Assembly (NCBI RefSeq): GCF_900104415.1
Contig: NZ_FMXR01000014.1
Span: 1-64,000, forward strand
Source of the DNA: Eubacterium oxidoreducens
GTDB lineage: Bacteria; Bacillota; Clostridia; Lachnospirales; Lachnospiraceae
DNA: 64,000 nt
Reading direction: 5' to 3'
Shown: positions 42,652 to 51,400 of the stretch, one piece after another
Layout of the letters: every line of letters begins with the position of its first letter
How positions within the stretch are numbered: position 1 is the stretch's first letter
Program-made: the position numbers and the translations under genes
Notes under the pieces: generated by a model
The model's database searches: none
What the model saw: only the letters and a program-made list of their open reading frames with translations
Told to the model about the DNA's origin: nothing

Positions 42652-42836
42652 GCACTTTTTTCATATTTTTTATTTTTTGTTATTTTACTTGTTCAAAGCA
42701 CATATATGATAGATTCCTTAGAGCAATAAATGATCCTCAATATTGCCAACACCTAAACAGCTATTATCATGGATTTCGAGCGCCACACAAAGCAGCGCCC
42801 GATTCCGATTTCCTATTCCAATATTCCAATAATTCC

Positions 42837-44231
42837 CTATGCCAATCCAGGTGCAACCGTAAGAACAATTGCACAAAGAACAGTACCAACCAAAGTCATA
42901 ATAACCGTCTGCAAGAACATAGGACCATATGCATCCTTGATTTTAACCTGCGCCAGCCCTGTCGTAAGAAGAATCAATCCGTTAACAGGAAGCGTCTCAA
43001 ATGTCGATACTGCGATTGCGGACACACGAGCCAATGCCGCCGGATTTACGGCCGGCACCTCAACCCATATATAAGCAGCTGCCACCATCGGAAGCGCAAT
43101 TCCAAGTGCTGCCGGCGGTGATGATGTAAATGCTACGACGATAATACAAAGGACAATTCCCATAACAAGCGGCGCCATGCCAGTTCCAAAGAGTGTACCA
43201 ACAAGTCCGTTAAATGCATCCGTGTGCTGTACAACAGCTGCAAATCCCGCCGCTGAACAAAGAGTCATAATTGCAGTTGCACCATTTGTCGCTCCAATAT
43301 TCAGTGATCCTAACACTTTACCTGACCAGCCAAAGAATCCCTTTCTTTCATGATCTTTGAAATATGGTGCATGAAGCAAAACCGCTGAGGCAATACCACA
43401 AACAAGTGCTAATGATGCATTCTGCACGATTGCAAACAGCAAGAATACAATCACAAGCGGAAGAAGTGACAGCCAAAAGTTTGGAAGTTTCACCTTATCG
43501 TCTTCCGGAAGCGGCTGACAAGTTCCCCACTCAAATTTTTCACCCTTCTTAATTGCTCTTACAACAAATGATGAGCAAATGAAGTAAATTCCAACTTCGA
43601 TGACTATAAAACTGATAAATCCAGGAATCGGTGCTGCTCCCGGGCTAGTCTCAAGAATACTCATACAAATGATATTGTTAATACTAAGCACGAACGGTGC
43701 TGAGTTTGCACCACAGCTAAGCGCCAGCATTGCCGGTACATAACGTCTTGGAATATCAATTCTGTGAGCCATATACATTGCGATTGGGAACGTTGCGAAG
43801 ATTGCAACGAATCCATCTACGCCACCGTATGTTAGGATACATTCAATGATAAGCATAATCAAAACCGCTCTTCTCGCCTGCTTAATCTTATCTTCCTGTT
43901 TCATAACAAACTTGTTAACGAGTGTCTTTGCAATGGATTGCGCCGCTCCACTGTCTCCTAATACCTTTCCAAAGATACCTCCTAGAAAAACAGTTGGAAA
44001 TACTGCCGTAATCATTCCACACAATCCACCGATTTCCCATACACCGGTTGCCTGGTTTTCTTCTACGGCACCTACAAACAAACTGGTAAAAGCCTCTGTT
44101 GCATTCAGTCCGTTTGTTACTGCAACGATTACACCACAAAGCGGTGCAAGATACAGTACCGATACGTTTTTGTATGCACCATACAAAAAGATTGCAAGTG
44201 CAACAATAATACCAATAATTCCGATAGCCAT
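42837..44231 (-). CDS. GntP-family permease
   Basis: The 464-residue protein has about 12 membrane helices and GntP-type features: VVQHTDAFNGLVGTLFGTGM, VVAFTSSPPAALGIALPMVA (SSP loop), and LVNKFVMKQEDKIKQARRAV at the start. The family exchanges protons for organic acids such as gluconate or related sugar acids. Its position next to chalcone-isomerase-like and phloretin-hydrolase-like genes suggests a phenolic or hydroxy-acid substrate (inference). ATG 44231 follows GAGGAGGTATGATT; an earlier ATG sits too close to the ribosome site. A terminator hairpin and a TATAAT lie directly upstream. Confidence 0.85.
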   Translation of the reverse strand: MAIGIIGIIVALAIFLYGAYKNVSVLYLAPLCGVIVAVTNGLNATEAFTSLFVGAVEENQATGVWEIGGLCGMITAVFPTVFLGGIFGKVLGDSGAAQSIAKTLVNKFVMKQEDKIKQARRAVLIMLIIECILTYGGVDGFVAIFATFPIAMYMAHRIDIPRRYVPAMLALSCGANSAPFVLSINNIICMSILETSPGAAPIPGFISFIVIEVGIYFICSSFVVRAIKKGEKFEWGTCQPLPEDDKVKLPNFWLSLLPLVIVFLLFAIVQNASLALVCGIASAVLLHAPYFKDHERKGFFGWSGKVLGSLNIGATNGATAIMTLCSAAGFAAVVQHTDAFNGLVGTLFGTGMAPLVMGIVLCIIVVAFTSSPPAALGIALPMVAAAYIWVEVPAVNPAALARVSAIAVSTFETLPVNGLILLTTGLAQVKIKDAYGPMFLQTVIMTLVGTVLCAIVLTVAPGLA

Positions 44232-44274
44232 AATCATACCTCCTCTTACTTTTACTATCCAAAATTATTATACA

Positions 44275-44337
44275 AAAAAGAGCGCCAAAACCGGATTCAC
44301 TTATTGCATGTGCTCATTCGGTTTTACACGCTCTTTG
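44275..44337 (-). terminator. Terminator of the chalcone-isomerase-like operon
   Basis: AAAGAGCG and CGCTCTTT, extended by AAAACCG/CGGTTTT, close a large hairpin followed by TTTTTT on the minus strand. A TATAAT directly after it may be the -10 of the GntP gene. Confidence 0.65.
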
Positions 44338-44444
44338 ATATTTTTTCACAATAATTTATATTGTTTTTACATTCACTTTATACTTTTTTTACACTTTCTG
44401 TAGATCTGCATTTACTTCTCGCATACCTGCATTCATTTTTTAAA

Positions 44445-44575
44445 GTCAAGACTCGCTCGCGAGTCTTGTGCGCCGGATTCGGGTCTGCTTCAGCAGACAA
44501 ATTCCTGTCCGAATCCGTGCGCATCCTCGCGGAGCGTTGAACTCAGTCGGAGCTTGTACCCCGACTGAGTTCAAC
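44445..44575 (+). repeat. Multi-hairpin dispersed repeat, copy D
   Basis: It has the three hairpins of the other copies. In the third hairpin both arms have changed together (GTTGAACTCAG opposite CTGAGTTCAAC instead of GTTTAACTCAG opposite CTGAGTTAAA), so pairing is kept. Its right edge supplies the stop codon of the minus-strand gene at 44571, so the element and the coding end overlap. Confidence 0.93.
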
Positions 44576-44954
44576 TTCTGGTGGCTATATACCAAACCAC
44601 CATAATCACAAGTACCACCGCTGCTCCAATTCTTGCATACAAGGTTCTTTTATCAAACTTCCCCGGTACAGAGGCTACCTCTTTTGGACCGTCCCAGGTA
44701 TTAGAAAAGCGATCTACGTTCTTGATCCATTCCTCTCGAATTGCTTTTGCAGTCTCAAGATCTTGTCGATCTACCAAAATCTCTTCTCCAAAGTTTCGCA
44801 TGGACATCAAAAAATTACCATGTTCTCCCGATCCAATCTTTCTCCTTAGGTAATGGACTCTTTGCGCTGCCAATTCCGCAGATAACGAATCTGCTGCCTG
44901 CGTTGTATAAACCGCAATCAGAACTTCCATTCCATTACTATCTTTTTTTGCCAT
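44571..44954 (-). CDS. DUF2007-like protein with C-terminal membrane anchor
   Basis: The 127-residue protein has an N-terminal ferredoxin-like domain resembling DUF2007, a putative prokaryotic signal-transducing domain (EVLIAVYTTQAADSLSAELA, GEEILVDRQDLETAKAIREE), a linker, and a C-terminal membrane helix (IGAAVVLVIMVVWYIA). It starts 10 nt after the chalcone-isomerase-like gene in the same operon. The stop codon TGA lies inside the right end of repeat copy D, so the C-terminus may have been altered by the element's insertion. Function is unknown. Confidence 0.72.
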   Translation of the reverse strand: MAKKDSNGMEVLIAVYTTQAADSLSAELAAQRVHYLRRKIGSGEHGNFLMSMRNFGEEILVDRQDLETAKAIREEWIKNVDRFSNTWDGPKEVASVPGKFDKRTLYARIGAAVVLVIMVVWYIATRS

Positions 44955-44964
44955 TTTTTACTCC

Positions 44965-45753
44965 TTAGTAATATAGCGGGCTAAATGTCTTCGTAAAATC
45001 ATTATCCGGCGATTCCAAAATAAAGGTATGAATAAAATCATCTCCCGGCTTTAGAAACGGAAATCTATCCGACGAAGCCCATTTTGGTTTGGTAAATGCC
45101 GGCGGATTCTTAATCAGTGCATTTGTCCAATCATCATTACATTCAAACCAAAGTTCACTCAATCGATCCCAATGTCTCATAAAGTTCGCAAGCTTTTTTC
45201 CGCCTTCTTCTTTATTATCTTCCGTTGTAATTGGAAGAGGACTTCCTTCAAATTCAATCGCCTTATGAGAAAAGAAACGAATCAGCCCCGGCATTTTCAT
45301 TATTTCTTTTGCCTGTGTTTCAAGAAAAAAACGATCACACTCCTCTTTATCAGCGCCAATCGGATAGCGATAGGCAATTACCCATCTAAGAATCGGATGC
45401 TGCTCGTAAGACCAGTCGCTTCCAAGAAAATCTTCCGTTGGTTCAGCCGGAATGTGTACGATGTCTGCCTTTATTACATTGTCACACGGCTCCGGCGTCA
45501 TTCCAATCAAGCCTTTAGAGCCACGTCTTTCATGAAAGTCATATGCCCAGTTTTCATGAATCCGATACGTATATAAACCCGCATCGATTGCCTCCTTCGG
45601 TGCCGGAACCGGTCGATAAAGCAGATATCGATTGGTCCACGGATATTGTGTTAACACATCCGGCACATGAGATCTTCGAAACCATCGTTCCATCGCCGGT
45701 CTCGCATTTTCATCCAGCAAATTATGAAATATCACCATTTTTTCCATTGTCAT
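44965..45753 (-). CDS. Bacterial chalcone isomerase-like protein
   Basis: The 262-residue protein resembles the chalcone isomerase of Eubacterium ramulus (EC 5.5.1.6), which converts flavanones to chalcones with a catalytic His33. The match covers RPAMERWFRRSHVPDVLTQY (His29 at the corresponding place), VPAPKEA, and the C-terminal LSELWFECNDDWTNALI followed by KPKWASSDRFPFLKPGDDF. The middle differs widely, so it is a paralogue rather than the known enzyme. ATG 45753 follows GGAGGTGTATTATT. It lies downstream of a LysR gene whose divergent neighbour encodes a phloretin-hydrolase-like enzyme; together these could act on successive steps of flavonoid breakdown. Substrate unproven. Confidence 0.75.
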   Translation of the reverse strand: MTMEKMVIFHNLLDENARPAMERWFRRSHVPDVLTQYPWTNRYLLYRPVPAPKEAIDAGLYTYRIHENWAYDFHERRGSKGLIGMTPEPCDNVIKADIVHIPAEPTEDFLGSDWSYEQHPILRWVIAYRYPIGADKEECDRFFLETQAKEIMKMPGLIRFFSHKAIEFEGSPLPITTEDNKEEGGKKLANFMRHWDRLSELWFECNDDWTNALIKNPPAFTKPKWASSDRFPFLKPGDDFIHTFILESPDNDFTKTFSPLYY

Positions 45754-45833
45754 AATAATACACCTCCACAATTATTATACCGATTTCCTTAACTTATCTG
45801 GATTTAATAATTGCATAAGCGACTATACTTTTA

Positions 45834-46736
45834 TCATACATACGCCGGAAAATACTCTTTTACGCAATCGCAGAATTGTTTTATGCATGGATTCGTATTA
45901 TTTGCACCCCAAAACAGTTTCTGCACTGCTTTTACAACCCCCTCTTCAAAAGGAATCATCAGCACATCTTTTGGCACAACCGGTAATACGAAAGGATCCA
46001 TAATTCCATATCCATCTCCCATTCGAATATGAAACAGTGTGGTATTTGTGGAATCCACATAACGCGTATCAATTTCATCTCGCTGATAATAGGATGTAAT
46101 TGATTTCAAATGTTTTCTCTGACTTTCCGTATTTGCCGCAACCGGTGCCCAATGAATCTGATTGTCAAAAAAATCTTCCACCTTAAGATCTTTTTTTCTA
46201 GCCAATGGATTTCGTATACCGTAATACAAAAACGAAGAAGCTTCTCCTACGTACATGGAGTTTAACTTTTCCGTTCGAACCAATTCCATCTCATGTGATA
46301 GCAGCACATCAATTGCACCGTCCTCTAAATCATTTGCAAAATCCGTAAAAGGTTTTCCCACATAAGTGATATCTACTTTCGGATAACGTTTTCCAAATAC
46401 ATCTATTACGCTTAGGAGACTATCCGGAACTCCTATATCTGATATGAATCCCAATACCAAATGTCCTTGATTTCCTTCCCTAATTGATGCAATCTCTTTG
46501 TAGCCGCGTTCCATAATCCGTTGCACTTTCTCAAAACTCTTTCTTAAGACTTCTCCCTCCGGAGTAAGTTTCACAAAATTACTGCCCCTAACGAACAAAG
46601 AACATCCTGTCTCTTCCTCCAAAAGAGCCATTTGCCTCGACACCGTCGGCTGGGACATAAACAACCGTTCTGCCGTAATCGTAAAGCTTTCCGTTCTGGC
46701 CACTTCCAGATAGATTTCCATTTGCTTTGATGTCAT
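45834..46736 (-). CDS. LysR-family regulator of the flavonoid island
   Basis: The 300-residue protein has the LysR DNA-binding domain (MTSKQMEIYLEVARTESFTI, TAERLFMSQPTVSRQMALLE, EETGCSLFVRGSNFVKLTPE) and a co-inducer domain (HLVLGFISDIGVPDSLLSVI, DVLLSHEMELVRTEKLNSMY, VPKDVLMIPFEEGVVKA). It is divergent from the phloretin-hydrolase-like gene and upstream of the chalcone-isomerase-like gene, so it probably activates both arms in response to a flavonoid. A GGGAGGTGAATT site precedes the ATG. The -10 of its own promoter overlaps an ATAC-N7-GTAT dyad, suggesting autoregulation. Confidence 0.9.
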   Translation of the reverse strand: MTSKQMEIYLEVARTESFTITAERLFMSQPTVSRQMALLEEETGCSLFVRGSNFVKLTPEGEVLRKSFEKVQRIMERGYKEIASIREGNQGHLVLGFISDIGVPDSLLSVIDVFGKRYPKVDITYVGKPFTDFANDLEDGAIDVLLSHEMELVRTEKLNSMYVGEASSFLYYGIRNPLARKKDLKVEDFFDNQIHWAPVAANTESQRKHLKSITSYYQRDEIDTRYVDSTNTTLFHIRMGDGYGIMDPFVLPVVPKDVLMIPFEEGVVKAVQKLFWGANNTNPCIKQFCDCVKEYFPAYV

Positions 46737-46765
46737 AATTCACCTCCCAAATACTCCTACTTAAC

Positions 46766-46795
46766 ATTATACGGATTATGTATCTATATTACCAA
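46766..46795 (-). promoter_or_regulatory. Promoter of the flavonoid-island LysR gene, with LysR-type dyad
   Basis: On the minus strand TTGGTA and TATAAT are 18 nt apart. ATAC-N7-GTAT (46769-46783, T-N11-A) overlaps the -10, as in autoregulated LysR genes. Confidence 0.6.
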
Positions 46796-46809
46796 TACTT
46801 TTTCCCTTC

Positions 46810-46838
46810 TTGCCTCGCACCATCTCTTTCGATATACT
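46810..46838 (+). promoter_or_regulatory. Promoter of the phloretin-hydrolase-like gene
   Basis: TTGCCT and TATACT are 17 nt apart, about 30-58 nt upstream of the start. A GATA/TATC inverted repeat (46831-46847) overlaps the -10. Confidence 0.65.
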
Positions 46839-46867
46839 TTAGGTATCAAAAGAAAGAAGAGTGATGT

Positions 46868-47671
46868 ATGAAGACAAATACTAATTATATTCCTAATGCA
46901 GGGCAGACTCATTTGCCTGCCAAAGACAATATTAACATTGACCTTGTACCATTTGTTCCGCCTGCCAAACCTAATCCACTTTTATCCAAGGTCGAATTAA
47001 CCGATGAAGCTATTGCAAAGGGCTACGAACTCCCTTCTCAAAAGCAGCATTTTCTCCCGGGTATAACTTCAAAGATGCTTGACTGGTTTTGGGCCAATAT
47101 GGAAAAAGGGTATTACTTATGGGCACCCGGCTCTCATAAAAAATTCACCTGGATTAAATCTCCCCAAGAATACGGATTTGAAGATTCGGTTCATATGATT
47201 GCCGAAACTGTCGGCAAGGGGATTCCGGTATTTGGCGGCGAAGGAGTAGAAATCCATCGACTACATCTTACGGATTTTTTCCCGCTTAAGACCTGTTTAA
47301 AACATGTCATTTGCGAAGGTGTATTTAATGATATCGGGGAACTTGTAGATTCCACAATTCATATGTGGGAAGATGTACCGGGCGGATGCGTTCATATTAC
47401 TGCAACGGTTACCAACAGCCGCTGCACCATGCCACCAGGATTCATCCTCGATATGTTAAAAGAGAATCCGGACTTTAAACCAACTCCCAACTGGGCAACT
47501 GATCATGAGGATTACGAAGCAAGCCAATGGCCGATCTTTCTTCCAACGCTTTATGAACTTTGGAAAAATCATCCGGATCCTTCTCAAAATGTCCCATGTA
47601 ATCTCGAATGCTACATGGGCGATGATGGTAAGTATCATTACGTTGCCCAAAACGGACCTGTTCACATCTAA
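46868..47671 (+). CDS. phy: Phloretin hydrolase / DAPG hydrolase (PhlG) family enzyme
   Basis: The 267-residue protein resembles the PhlG family, which cleaves C-C bonds of acyl-phloroglucinols. The length and motifs match the phloretin hydrolase of Eubacterium ramulus, which splits phloretin into phloroglucinol and 3-(4-hydroxyphenyl)propionate. Visible features are WAPGSHKKFTW (His90), GGEGVEIHRLHLTDFF, IHMWEDVPGGCVHITAT, and DHEDYEAS with His213-x3-Glu217, which matches the H-x3-E zinc-ligand spacing recalled for PhlG. A DAPG-type hydrolase acting on another acyl-phloroglucinol is the alternative. It has its own promoter, ribosome site (AAAGAAAGAAGAGTG) and terminator, and is divergent from a LysR gene. 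Confidence 0.85.
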   Translation: MKTNTNYIPNAGQTHLPAKDNINIDLVPFVPPAKPNPLLSKVELTDEAIAKGYELPSQKQHFLPGITSKMLDWFWANMEKGYYLWAPGSHKKFTWIKSPQEYGFEDSVHMIAETVGKGIPVFGGEGVEIHRLHLTDFFPLKTCLKHVICEGVFNDIGELVDSTIHMWEDVPGGCVHITATVTNSRCTMPPGFILDMLKENPDFKPTPNWATDHEDYEASQWPIFLPTLYELWKNHPDPSQNVPCNLECYMGDDGKYHYVAQNGPVHI

Positions 47672-47712
47672 CAAAAAGCTGCTGCACATACCCGTGCAAC
47701 AGCTTTTTTATC
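47672..47712 (+). terminator. Terminator of the phloretin-hydrolase-like gene
   Basis: AAAAAGCTG(C)TGCAC pairs with GTGCA(A)CAGCTTTTT around a short loop, then TTTTTATC. Confidence 0.85.
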
Positions 47713-47774
47713 ATCCAACTTTTCGCAATCATTTCTTGACGCTTTATTCCAATTTGTGCCACCTCTCAAAGGAA

Positions 47775-48242
47775 CTATTCTTCTTTTCGTATCATTTGTT
47801 TTTTTAATCGATACAGCAAAGGGAGCAATAATAATACAAGGAAAAAAGAATGAACCAGTGTCCGACCGCAGCCTCCATAATTTACAATTCTTGTAATTGT
47901 ATTATCAAAATCCTCATTGCAGATGAGGAAGAAAAATGCTGCTGAAAAAAATGCTCCTGAAGCCAATACTGCCTTTATCGAAAAGCTGATTGCATCAATG
48001 CTTTCTTGCAGCTGTTTTTTGCTCGCAGATGCATCCCCTAAAAGCACAAAACTTTTCCAAAACGATATAAAATTGCCTCCCACAAATAAAGCAACAAAAG
48101 TCACAATTAGAATCAATGCAAAATCATATAACGTAAATAGTTCTGTCAGCGCATTCGTTATATCTGTATATACTAGCGCAATAATAATCACCACATAAAT
48201 AATGGCATACACAATTCCTAACTTTGTTTTTTGTTTTTTCAT
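47775..48242 (-). CDS. Hypothetical four-helix membrane protein
   Basis: The 155-residue protein has four hydrophobic helices (IVYAIIYVVIIIALVY, FALILIVTFVALFVGGNFI, VLASGAFFSAAFFFLI, LVHSFFLVLLLLPLLY) with a polar loop (GDASASKKQLQESIDAIS) between the second and third. The layout faintly recalls MotA/TolQ-type proteins, but no family signature is present. ATG 48242 follows GGAGGAGATTAATT; the frame continues to 48323. The upstream region is a homopolymer tract. Confidence 0.65.
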   Translation of the reverse strand: MKKQKTKLGIVYAIIYVVIIIALVYTDITNALTELFTLYDFALILIVTFVALFVGGNFISFWKSFVLLGDASASKKQLQESIDAISFSIKAVLASGAFFSAAFFFLICNEDFDNTITRIVNYGGCGRTLVHSFFLVLLLLPLLYRLKKQMIRKEE

Positions 48243-48349
48243 AATTAATCTCCTCCGCTTTCTATAAAATATCAAATGGATTCGTGCCCCCACCTCCCCT
48301 TTTATTTGCAGGCTATTTATCATTTTCCACTTGATACTATTATTTTATC

Positions 48350-48385
48350 AAAAAAAAAAAAAAAAAAAATAATAATAATAATAAA
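48350..48385. repeat. Poly-A tract (20 nt) followed by AAT repeats
   Basis: About 20 A residues are followed by four to five AAT units. It lies between the purL terminator and the membrane-protein gene. Such tracts change length by slippage. Confidence 0.8.
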
Positions 48386-48425
48386 TAAAAAGACGCCGCC
48401 TGTACAATACAAAGCGGCATCCACA
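48386..48425 (-). terminator. Terminator of purL
   Basis: On the minus strand GATGCCGC pairs with GCGGCGTC around a 14-nt loop, then TTTTTATTTATT. Confidence 0.78.
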
Positions 48426-48447
48426 TATCATATCTGTAAATAAGTTT

Positions 48448-51400
48448 TTATTTGAAATATTCTACTCCTGACTCAAACAATTCCATATTCTGTTTTCCAT
48501 AAATATTAATGGCAACATTTTTTCCTCGTCGTTCTGAGTGCGCCATCTTTCCAAGCACTCTACCATCCGGAGAAGTAATTCCTTCAACAGCCAGATAAGA
48601 ACCATTCACATTCCATTCCTCGTCTGTCGTCGGTTTTCCGAATGCATCCACATATCTTGTAGCAATCTGACCTTCATCAAAAAGCTTTTGCAATACTTCT
48701 TGCGGTGCAACAAATCGACCTTCTCCATGAGAGGCAGGATTCACAAATGTATGACCTAGCGGTGCTTTCATAAGCCATGGCGACTTATTCGAAACAACCT
48801 GCGTATATACCATCTTAGAAATATGACGACCTACCGTATTATAAGTCAAAGTCGGAGAGTTCTCATCCTGCGCACGAATTTCACCATAAGGAACCAGCCC
48901 CAGCTTAATCAGAGCCTGGAATCCATTACAGATTCCAAGTGCCAATCCATCTCTTTCATTCAAAAGCTTCATTACAGCTTCTTTCATCTTCTCATTACGA
49001 AATGCTGTAGCAAAGAACTTCGCAGAACCTTCCGGTTCATCACCGGCAGAAAATCCACCAGGGAACATCAAAATCTGTGACTGGCGAATTGCCTTTGTAA
49101 ATTCCTCAACAGAATCTCTGATGTCCTGCGCATTTAAATTCTTAAACACCTTAACGATAACATCTGCACCGGCCTCTTTGAATGCTCTTGCAGAATCATA
49201 CTCGCAATTTGTTCCAGGAAATACCGGTATAAATACCGTTGGCTTCGCCACTTTATGTTTACATACATAAATCTTCTCTGCTTCAAAATGTGGATCTCCA
49301 AGCTGCTTGCGCACTTGTGACTCTCTTGTCGGATAAACTCCTTCAAGTCTCGAAGTCCAAACTTCTATCGCATCTTCAAGCTCAATCACTTCTGCTTTAT
49401 ATTTAATATTCTTTTCAAAATTCGTATGAGCAATTACACTAACATATTTTTCTAAATTAGCACGGCGAATCACATCCTTAAGACCGGCCACCTTTGCTGC
49501 CGGAACTTCTGCTACAAGATTACCAAATCCAGGCATAAAGGTTTTCTTGGCATCCAAATCAGACTCAAATGTAAGTCCAATCTTATTACCAAAGGACATC
49601 TTCGCAAGAGCTGCTGCAATACCATAAGCATCAACCGCATAAGCAGAAGTAATGGCACCTTCTCGAACAAGCTGTGTAAAAGTTTCATATAAATCCTTAA
49701 CCTGCTCAAAATCAGGAAGATCATATTCATCTTTCTTAATTTCAAATAAGACAATGGCCGAATCCATTCTCTTAAGTTCCGGTGTAATAATGTCACTGCC
49801 ATTTGCAACATCCACACTGAAAGAAACAAGTGTAGGCGGAACGTCAATCTCATTAAAGCTTCCGGACATGGAATCCTTACCGCCGATAGAAGCAAGGCCA
49901 AGACCAATCTGTGCCTTATATGCACCCAGGAGTGCACTAAATGGCTGACTCCAACGCTTAGGATCTTCTGTCATGCGTTTGAAATATTCCTGGAAGGTAA
50001 AATGAATTTTCTTATAATCGCCACCGGTTGCCACAATTCTTGCTACAGATTCTAATACCGCATATACTGAGCCGTGATATGGACTCCACGAAGACAGTTT
50101 AGGTTCAAATCCATAAGCCATCATCGAAACAGCATCTGTGGTACCGTTTTGAACAGGAATTTTTGCCACCATACTCTGTGTTTCTGTCATCTGATATTTA
50201 CCACCATATGGCATAAGCACACTGCCGGCTCCAATTGATGCATCAAACTGTTCTACAAGTCCCTTTTGCGAGCAGACATTTAAGTCCACCAAAGTATTCA
50301 TCCAGGCACTGTAGAATTCATCATCCTCTAAAGACTCTTCAACTTCTTTAATGGCAATCTTATTTAAGAAATTCTCTTCTTGTTTTGGAATTTCAACTTC
50401 CACACTGGTCTCTTGATGAGCTCCATTTGTATCTAGAAAACTTCTTTTCAAATTCACGATTTCCTTGCCACGCCAGGTCAAGATCAGTCTAGGTTCTTTT
50501 GTTACCACTGCAACCTCAGTCGCCTCAAGATTCTCTTCCTTGGCATATGCCAAAAATTGCTCTACGTCTTTTGGATCAATCACAACCGCCATACGCTCTT
50601 GAGACTCAGAAATCGCAAGTTCGGTTCCATCAAGACCGGCATACTTCTTTGGAACCTTATCCAGATTAACCTTCAGTCCATCTGCAAGTTCCCCAATCGC
50701 TACCGAAACACCACCTGCGCCAAAGTCATTACATTTCTTTATCAAAAAGCTGACTTCTTCACGTCTAAACAATCTTTGAATCTTACGTTCTGTCGGCGCA
50801 TTACCCTTTTGAACTTCTGCACCGCATGTATCAAGCGATTCTGACGTATGCGCTTTAGAAGATCCGGTTGCGCCACCGCAACCATCGCGTCCTGTTCTTC
50901 CACCAAGAAGAATGATGATATCACCCGGATCCGAATTCAGTCGCTGCACTGCACGTCTTGGAGCAGCGCCCATTACAGCACCGATTTCCATTCTCTTTGC
51001 AACATAATCCGGATGGTATACTTCCTTAACATAACCGGTTGCCAGTCCAATCTGGTTACCATATGAACTGTATCCTCTGGCTGCTTCTGTCACGATTTTT
51101 CTTTGTGGCAACTTACCGCTCATAGTATCCTCAACCGGAAGTGTCGGATCTGCTGCGCCCGTAACGCGCATCGCCTGATAGACATAAGTACGTCCGGAAA
51201 GCGGATCTCTGATTGCCCCGCCAAGACAAGTTGCAGCTCCACCAAACGGCTCGATTTCTGTTGGATGATTATGTGTTTCATTCTTAAAGTTTACAAGCCA
51301 CTCTTCTTCCTTACCATCTACTTCAATCGGAACTACAATACTGCAGGCATTAATTTCATCCGATTCTTCCTGATCGGTCATTTTGCCTTCCGCTTTTAAT

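Noticed and set aside
43364-44403. Plus-strand reading frames opposite the GntP permease (up to 185 aa)
   Set aside because: They are antisense shadows of a well-supported membrane protein gene.
4472-44575. CRISPR array from the repeated units
   Set aside because: Copies are 7-19 kb apart with unrelated flanks, no regular spacers, and no cas genes nearby.
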